NCBI GenBank assembly: GCA_964619785.1
Contig: CAZUGH010000028.1
Location: 1-21,418, forward strand
Source of the DNA: CAZUGH01 sp964619785
GTDB taxonomy: Bacteria; Bacillota; Clostridia; Lachnospirales; Lachnospiraceae
DNA: 21,418 bases
Direction of reading: 5' to 3'
Both the position numbers and the translations under genes were made by a program. Within the stretch, counting starts at the first letter, position 1; each line of letters starts with the position of its first letter. Below, one piece after another: positions 16,082 to 21,418 of this stretch. The notes below the pieces were generated by a model. That model was given only the letters and a program-made list of their open reading frames with translations. It did no database searches and was not told the origin of the DNA.

Positions 16082-18229
16082 ATGGTAGATTCAACAGAGT
16101 TTAAGAAACGTGCAAAAGAGTTAGTTTCCAAGATGACACTGGAAGAAAAAGTGTACCAGACCTTACATGGTGCTCCAGCATTGCCACATTTAGGTGTGAA
16201 AGCTTATAATTATTGGAATGAGGCGTTACATGGAGTTGCAAGAGCAGGTACAGCAACCGTTTTTCCACAGGCAATAGGATTGGCAGCAACATTTGATGAA
16301 GATTTCATCGAAGAGATTTCGACAGCGATATCAGATGAAGGTCGAGGAAAATTCAATGCACAGCAAAAGTATAGTGACTTTGATATATACAAAGGGCTTA
16401 CATTTTGGTCACCGAATGTGAATATTTTTCGTGATCCTAGATGGGGAAGAGGACATGAGACATTTGGAGAAGATCCATACTTGACTTCACGTCTTGGTGT
16501 GCGTTTCATCGAGGGCTTACAAGGACATGATGATACCTATATGAAGGCGGCTGCATGTGCGAAACATTTTGCAGTACATTCTGGTCCTGAAGCAGTAAGA
16601 CATAGTTTTAATGCAGAATGTTCAGAACAGGATTTGCGAGAGACATATCTTCCTGCATTTAAGGCGTGTGTAAAAGAAGCAGACGTTGAAGTTGTGATGG
16701 GAGCCTATAACCGGACCAATGGTGAACCATGTTGTGGAAGTGAGAGATTACTCGTAGATATTCTTCGTGGAGAATGGGAATTTGATGGTCATGTGACAAG
16801 TGATTGTTGGGCAATTAAAGATTTTCATGAAGGACACATGGTTACGTCTACACCAGTAGAATCTGTTGCACTTGCTATGAATATGGGTTGTGATTTGAAT
16901 TGTGGTAATATCTATGGCAACTTGTTAAAAGCAGTAGAGGATGGACTTGTTACAGAAGAAACGATTACAAGAGCAGTTGAGAGATTATTTACAACAAGAA
17001 TGAAACTTGGTCTCTTCGATGAGCAGGAAAAAGTCCCATATAATGTGATTAATTATGATGTGGTAGATTGCAAAAAGCATCAGAAATTAAATGAAGAGGC
17101 AGCAAAAAAGAGTGTTGTTCTACTTAAGAACAAAGAGAATCTTCTTCCTCTGAACAAAGATAAGTTAAAGACAATTGGTGTTATTGGACCAAATGCAAAT
17201 AGTAGAAATGCCTTGGTTGGTAACTATGAAGGAACCGCATCGGAATATATTACAGTGTTAGAAGGAATACAGCGTTATGTTGGTGATGATACACGAGTAC
17301 TTTATTCAGAAGGATGTCATCTTTATAAGGATCGTACTTCAGGACTTACGATGGCAAATGACAGAATGTCAGAAGTGAAAGCAGTTGCTGATGCATCGGA
17401 TGTAGTTGTTGCCGTGATGGGACTTGATGCGACGCTTGAAGGTGAAGAGGGTGATACTGGTAATGAGTATGGTAGTGGAGATAAACCAAATCTTGACTTG
17501 CCTGGATTGCAAGAAGAAGTATTAGAAGCATGCGTAGCATCAGGCAAACCTGTTATTCTAGTTGTTCTGTCCGGTAGTGCGATGGCAGTAACCTGGGCAG
17601 ATGAGCACGTTGATGCCATTCTTCAGGGATGGTATCCAGGAGCAAGAGGTGGCAAAGCAATTGCAGAAATGCTATTTGGAGAATGTTGTCCAGAAGGTAA
17701 GCTGCCTGTAACATTCTATCGCTCACTCGAGGATTTGCCTGATTTTGAAGATTATTCGATGAAGGGCCGCACATATCGTTATATGGATTTCAAACCACTG
17801 TATTCATTCGGGTATGGCTTGAGTTATACAAACTTCATTTGTGAAGATACCAAGGTGTCAGCGGAGGAGATTGATGTGAATCAAGATATCATCTGTCAGA
17901 CGACAATCAAGAATCAAGGAAAATATGATTCTGCAGAGACAATACAGATTTATGTCAGATATGAGGGTAAAGATGCACCATGTTATCAGTTAAAAGCATT
18001 AAAGAAAGTTTCTGTGAAAGCAGGAGAATCAAAAAAAGTTCAACTTTCTCTTTCCCCAGAAGCATTTGGGTTGTATAATGAGAAAGGTGTAAAAATACTA
18101 AACCAGGGTACTTATAAAGTATATATTGGAATGAACCTGCCAGATGAACGTAGTATTGAATTGACAGGCAAGAAACCAGCTGAGTTTACATTAACTCATA
18201 CAGGAGAGGATACAGTAATCCCTGAGTAA
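16082..18229 (+). CDS. GH3 beta-xylosidase / beta-glucosidase, cytoplasmic
   Basis: A 715-residue retaining glycosidase. The N-terminal GH3 barrel contains WSPNVNIFRDPRWGRGHETFGEDP, KHFAVHSGPE and the nucleophile Asp241 in GHVTSDCWAI. The second alpha/beta domain (from about residue 345) carries LEGEEGDTGNE, where the acid/base Glu is expected. A fibronectin III-like domain closes the protein (from about 590). SDCWAI with an early NYWNEALHGVARAG segment resembles GH3 beta-xylosidases more than typical beta-glucosidases (SDW). No signal peptide is present, so it cleaves imported oligosaccharides. An RBS GGAGG lies about 8 bp upstream. It follows the hairpin and is the first gene of the catabolic GH3-uxuA-uxuB group. 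Confidence 0.93.
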   Translation: MVDSTEFKKRAKELVSKMTLEEKVYQTLHGAPALPHLGVKAYNYWNEALHGVARAGTATVFPQAIGLAATFDEDFIEEISTAISDEGRGKFNAQQKYSDFDIYKGLTFWSPNVNIFRDPRWGRGHETFGEDPYLTSRLGVRFIEGLQGHDDTYMKAAACAKHFAVHSGPEAVRHSFNAECSEQDLRETYLPAFKACVKEADVEVVMGAYNRTNGEPCCGSERLLVDILRGEWEFDGHVTSDCWAIKDFHEGHMVTSTPVESVALAMNMGCDLNCGNIYGNLLKAVEDGLVTEETITRAVERLFTTRMKLGLFDEQEKVPYNVINYDVVDCKKHQKLNEEAAKKSVVLLKNKENLLPLNKDKLKTIGVIGPNANSRNALVGNYEGTASEYITVLEGIQRYVGDDTRVLYSEGCHLYKDRTSGLTMANDRMSEVKAVADASDVVVAVMGLDATLEGEEGDTGNEYGSGDKPNLDLPGLQEEVLEACVASGKPVILVVLSGSAMAVTWADEHVDAILQGWYPGARGGKAIAEMLFGECCPEGKLPVTFYRSLEDLPDFEDYSMKGRTYRYMDFKPLYSFGYGLSYTNFICEDTKVSAEEIDVNQDIICQTTIKNQGKYDSAETIQIYVRYEGKDAPCYQLKALKKVSVKAGESKKVQLSLSPEAFGLYNEKGVKILNQGTYKVYIGMNLPDERSIELTGKKPAEFTLTHTGEDTVIPE

Positions 18230-18255
18230 TGACCAAGAGAAAGGAAGATAAAACA

Positions 18256-19326
18256 ATGGATATGACATTAAGATGGTATGGAGAGGACATGGATAGCGTA
18301 ACGCTAGAGCAGATTCGACAGATTCCTGGTGTAACCGGAGTTATCACTGCACTTCATGATATTCCAGCAGGAGAGCCTTGGACATACGAAGATGTTATGA
18401 AACGTAAAAAAGAGGTAGAGGCAAAAGGACTGAAATTGATTGGTATTGAAAGTATCAATGTTCATGAAGACATCAAGATTGGTTTGCCTTCAAGAGACCA
18501 GTACATAGAAAACTATAAAGAAGCATTACGCGCTGTTGGTAAAGCCGATATTCATTTGGTATGTTATAATTTCATGCCTGTATTTGATTGGACAAGAACA
18601 GACTTAGCACTTCCATTAGAGGATGGCTCCAATGCATTGGCATATGATTCAAAGCTAATCGATGGTATTCAGGCAAGTGAGATGTTTGATCGTATCGAAA
18701 AAGCAAGTGGTGGTTTTGTTATGCCGGGTTGGGAACCAAATCGACGCGATGAAATCATGGAGTTGTTTGATAAATATCAGGGAATTACAGCTGAGAAATT
18801 GATGAATAATTTGAAGTATTTCCTCGATGGTATTATGCCAGTATGTGAAGAATACAAAATCAAGATGGCAATTCACCCAGATGATCCAGCATGGAGTGTA
18901 TTTGGACTTCCTAGAATCGTCACAAGTGAAGCTGGTCTTGAGAAGATTGCATCACTCAATGATAGTATTTATAACGGATTTACCTTGTGTACAGGCTCGC
19001 TTGGAAGCAATCTTGAAAATGACCTTCCTAAGATTATTCGTAACCCTAAGATTTCAAATCGAATTCATTTTGCTCATATTCGTAATATCAAATATGAATC
19101 AGAAGGATTTTTCCACGAGAGTTCACACTTGTCATCCGATGGTGACTTTGATATGTACGAGATTATGAAAGCTCTGAATGATATCGGATTTGATGGAGTA
19201 ATCCGTCCTGACCATGGTCGTATGATCTGGAATGAGCAGGCTAGACCTGGTTATGGTCTCTATGACCGTGCACTTGGCGTGGCATATATTAACGGATTAT
19301 GGGAAGCAATTAAAAAGAGTAAATAA
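18256..19326 (+). CDS. uxuA: D-mannonate dehydratase
   Basis: UxuA dehydrates D-mannonate to 2-keto-3-deoxy-D-gluconate in the glucuronate branch of hexuronate catabolism. The 356-residue product begins MDMTLRWYGEDMDSVTL, as in Bacillus UxuA. Metal ligands of the family are visible: His207 in AIHPDDPAW, Cys245 in LCTGSLGS, His274 in HFAHIRN and Asp319/His320 in RPDHGRMIWNE. I place the start at 18256 because AAAGGAAG lies 8-9 bp upstream and it matches the family N-terminus; the in-frame ATG at 18229, overlapping the GH3 stop by one base, has no RBS. It is directly followed by uxuB. Confidence 0.96.
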   Translation: MDMTLRWYGEDMDSVTLEQIRQIPGVTGVITALHDIPAGEPWTYEDVMKRKKEVEAKGLKLIGIESINVHEDIKIGLPSRDQYIENYKEALRAVGKADIHLVCYNFMPVFDWTRTDLALPLEDGSNALAYDSKLIDGIQASEMFDRIEKASGGFVMPGWEPNRRDEIMELFDKYQGITAEKLMNNLKYFLDGIMPVCEEYKIKMAIHPDDPAWSVFGLPRIVTSEAGLEKIASLNDSIYNGFTLCTGSLGSNLENDLPKIIRNPKISNRIHFAHIRNIKYESEGFFHESSHLSSDGDFDMYEIMKALNDIGFDGVIRPDHGRMIWNEQARPGYGLYDRALGVAYINGLWEAIKKSK

Positions 19327-19347
19327 AGCTCGGAAATGAGGATTATT

Positions 19348-20958
19348 ATGAAATTAACAGATTTACTTCAGTCAGGCAACGAGTCTGAATTTCTGAATAA
19401 AGGGTATGATTTACCGAAGTATAATAGAAATCAAATCAAGAAAAATACAAAGGAAAATCCTACCTGGGTACACTTTGGAGCTGGTAATATTTTTCGAGCA
19501 TTTCCAGCAGCGAAGCTACAGGATTTATTAAATGATGGAGCATATGATACGGGTGTCATTGTGGCAGAGAGTTTTGACACAGCAATTATCAAAGATGCAT
19601 ATAAGCCATATGACGGTATGAGTCTGTCTGTTGTACTCAAAGCAAATGGAACAATCGAGAAAATCGTAGTGGGAAGTGTTGTAGAGTCTCTTGTAGCAGA
19701 TCCTTCAGATGATGATTTCAAGCGTCTACAAGAAATCTTTGTGAATCCATCTTTGCAAATGGCAAGTTTCACAATCACAGAAAAGGGTTATAGCATTGTG
19801 GATGGTAAAGGTAATGTTTTCCCATTTGTTGAAGAGGGATTCAAAAATGGTCCGAAAAATCAAGCACACTTGATGGGTAGGATTGCATCCTTATGTTATC
19901 TTCGTTATCAGAAGGGCAAGACGCCAATTGCACTTGTTAGTATGGATAATTGCTCTCATAATGGCGACAAGTTAAAAGCCGGAGTTATGGCGTTTGTCAA
20001 GGCTTGGAGTGAAAATAGATTAGTAGAACCTGGATTTGTCGATTATATGAGTGATAATAAGCAAGTATCGTTCCCTTGGTCGATGATTGATAAGATTACA
20101 CCTCGACCAGATGCCAACGTAAAAGCAATGCTTGAGAGCGACGGATTTGAAGATACTGAATTGATTATTACAGATAAGAATACATATACAGCACCTTTTG
20201 TAAATTCAGAGGAAACAGGTTATCTTGTTATTGAAGATACTTTTCCGAATGGCAGACCTCCACTTGACCAGGTTGGTATTCTATTTACCAATCGTGAGAC
20301 AGTTGACAAGGTTGAGAAGATGAAAGTATGTACATGCTTAAATCCATTACATACTGCACTTGCTATTTATGGTTGTATGCTTGGACATACAACAATTCAT
20401 GATGAGATGGATGACGTTGAATTATCCAAATTGGTAGAGTGCATGTGCTATGATGAAGGAATGCCTGTTGTAGTTAATCCAGGTGTGATTGATCCGAAGG
20501 ATTTTGCTAATGCTGTTTTGAAACTTCGTTTACCAAATCCATTTATGCCAGATACACCTCAGCGAATTGCAACCGATACATCTCAGAAACTGCCAATTCG
20601 TTTTGGAGAGACAATCAAAGCATATGCATGTAGTGAGGAGCTTGATGTCGATAGTTTAAATCTGATTCCACTTGTATTGGCAGGATGGTGTCGCTATTTG
20701 ATGGGTATTGATGACGAAGGAAATAAGTTCGAACAAAGCTCTGACCCAAGATTAGATGAGCTTACAGCTGGTTTTGCGGGTGTAACACTTGGCAAGATTG
20801 ACAATGTTCATGGCTTATTACAGGGAATCCTATCAGACGAAACAATCTTTGCCGTGAATCTCTATGAAGTTGGAATGGGTGAGAAAGTTGAAAGTTTGTT
20901 TGCAGAACTTGCAGCTGGGCCAGGAGCAATCCGAAATACGTTAAAGAAATACTTATAG
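19348..20958 (+). CDS. uxuB: D-fructuronate reductase / D-mannonate oxidoreductase (mannitol dehydrogenase family)
   Basis: UxuB reduces D-fructuronate to D-mannonate with NADH, supplying UxuA. The 536-residue protein has an N-terminal nucleotide-binding fold (WVHFGAGNIFRAF, residues 40-52), the family signature SMDNCSHNGDKL (residues 198-209) and the active-site set Lys326, Asn332 and His335 in KVCTCLNPLH. I prefer the ATG at 19348 (MKLTDLL) because TGAGG lies about 6 bp upstream; the in-frame ATG at 19336 has a poor RBS. It is the last gene of the operon, followed by a strong terminator. The paralogous tagaturonate reductase (UxaB) is an alternative, but adjacency to uxuA supports UxuB. Confidence 0.93.
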   Translation: MKLTDLLQSGNESEFLNKGYDLPKYNRNQIKKNTKENPTWVHFGAGNIFRAFPAAKLQDLLNDGAYDTGVIVAESFDTAIIKDAYKPYDGMSLSVVLKANGTIEKIVVGSVVESLVADPSDDDFKRLQEIFVNPSLQMASFTITEKGYSIVDGKGNVFPFVEEGFKNGPKNQAHLMGRIASLCYLRYQKGKTPIALVSMDNCSHNGDKLKAGVMAFVKAWSENRLVEPGFVDYMSDNKQVSFPWSMIDKITPRPDANVKAMLESDGFEDTELIITDKNTYTAPFVNSEETGYLVIEDTFPNGRPPLDQVGILFTNRETVDKVEKMKVCTCLNPLHTALAIYGCMLGHTTIHDEMDDVELSKLVECMCYDEGMPVVVNPGVIDPKDFANAVLKLRLPNPFMPDTPQRIATDTSQKLPIRFGETIKAYACSEELDVDSLNLIPLVLAGWCRYLMGIDDEGNKFEQSSDPRLDELTAGFAGVTLGKIDNVHGLLQGILSDETIFAVNLYEVGMGEKVESLFAELAAGPGAIRNTLKKYL

Positions 20959-20971
20959 ACATAAATATGAT

Positions 20972-21020
20972 AAAGTCCTGTGATACCCGTTTCAATGGGT
21001 GTCATAGGACTTTTGTTTTA
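20972..21020. terminator. Bidirectional intrinsic terminator between uxuB and sigG
   Basis: A 17-bp stem joins 20972-20988 with 20997-21013 (two G-U pairs on the plus strand), with an 8-nt loop. On the plus strand it runs into TTTTGTTTTA; the minus strand also has T-rich sequence after the stem. It ends the uxuB transcript and probably that of the convergent sigG. Confidence 0.9.
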
Positions 21021-21028
21021 GAATCATA

Positions 21029-21418
21029 TTAGGAAAGATGATTTTTCATTGTGTTGAGTGCGCATTTTTCCAGACAAGATACTTGAGCTTGTGAGATATG
21101 GATTTCTTCTGCAACTTCCATTTGCGTTTTTCCTTGAAAATATCTGAGCTGGATGATTCGATTTTCACGTTCTGTCAATTTTTTCATCGCCTCTTTTAAC
21201 GAGAGATTTTCAATCCAATGTGATTCTTTTGATTTTTTGTCACTGATTTGATCCATGATAAAGAGAGTATCGCCACCCTCCGAATATACGGGTTCATAAA
21301 GTGAAAGTGGACTCTGGATGGCGTCGAGAGCAAAGGCAATCTCTTCTGGAGTGGCATCAATTTGCTTGCCAATCTCGGCAAGTGTTGGTTCTTTATCGCT
21401 CTTTTTCATCATGCTTTC
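21029..21418 (-). CDS. sigG: 3' part of RNA polymerase sporulation sigma factor SigG (partial)
   Basis: The last 129 codons of a sigma factor whose start lies beyond the right edge; the ATG codons at 21407-21412 are internal, since the frame stays open to the edge (Glu-Ser before Met-Met). Visible segments are EPTLAEIGKQIDATPEEIAFALDAI, SPLSLYEPVYSEGGDTLFIMDQIS, the region 4.1 stretch LTERENRIIQLRYFQGKTQMEV and the region 4.2 HTH. FALDAIQ, SLYEPVYSEGGD and RYFQGKTQMEVAEEI are hallmarks of sigma-G, the late forespore factor. In the recognition helix the usual QVSRLEKAA reads QVSCLEKCA, an unusual Arg-to-Cys change. The gene faces the uxu operon and is separated from it by a terminator. Confidence 0.9.
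   Translation of the reverse strand, partial: ESMMKKSDKEPTLAEIGKQIDATPEEIAFALDAIQSPLSLYEPVYSEGGDTLFIMDQISDKKSKESHWIENLSLKEAMKKLTERENRIIQLRYFQGKTQMEVAEEIHISQAQVSCLEKCALNTMKNHLS

Noticed and set aside
1..21418. CRISPR arrays, tRNA or rRNA genes, transposases, integrases and attachment sites
   Set aside because: I saw no regular repeat-spacer array, no RNA gene signature, no mobile-element protein and no flanking direct repeats, even though the locus looks inserted.

Overview
The window looks like chromosome of an anaerobic Firmicute, most likely a Lachnospiraceae member of the Roseburia/Butyrivibrio/Lachnospira type. Base composition is AT-rich, ribosome binding sites are strong (AGGAGG), the sugar ABC importers have no local ATPase, and both ends carry the 3' parts of sporulation sigma factor genes. 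This assignment is inference from gene content and protein style; no marker gene fixes the species.

Layout. Positions 1-80 (+) are the last codons of sigE, followed by a bidirectional hairpin terminator. Positions 143-2563 (-) are a two-gene unit: an AraC-family regulator and a cytoplasmic GH43 beta-xylosidase/arabinofuranosidase. Positions 2564-3015 are a gene-free control region. It holds candidate divergent promoters, a direct repeat with 21 bp periodicity, and a long-spaced inverted repeat. Positions 3016-20958 (+) are a long unidirectional locus: a large chimeric solute-binding protein, two permeases, an NHL/TPR membrane protein, a YIP1-family membrane protein, a large DUF5696-like lipoprotein, a second permease pair, a second lipoprotein solute-binding protein, an intercistronic hairpin, a GH3 beta-xylosidase/glucosidase, uxuA and uxuB. 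A second strong bidirectional terminator follows, and then the 3' part of sigG (-) runs off the right end.

How the genes could work together. Two importers probably bring in intact, uronate-decorated xylo-oligosaccharides or related hemicellulose fragments. GH43 and GH3, which lack signal peptides, would trim them in the cytoplasm. UxuB and UxuA would convert fructuronate via mannonate to 2-keto-3-deoxygluconate. The NHL-TPR/YIP1/DUF5696 trio between the two transporters is membrane-bound or surface-exposed and has no function I can name. It is the best candidate for an undescribed part of the system, perhaps a surface capture or processing complex.

The locus lies between sigE and sigG, which are normally adjacent and co-directional in endospore formers. 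Here they face each other about 21 kb apart. The arrangement points to a rearrangement and insertion that placed an accessory carbohydrate locus inside a core sporulation cluster.
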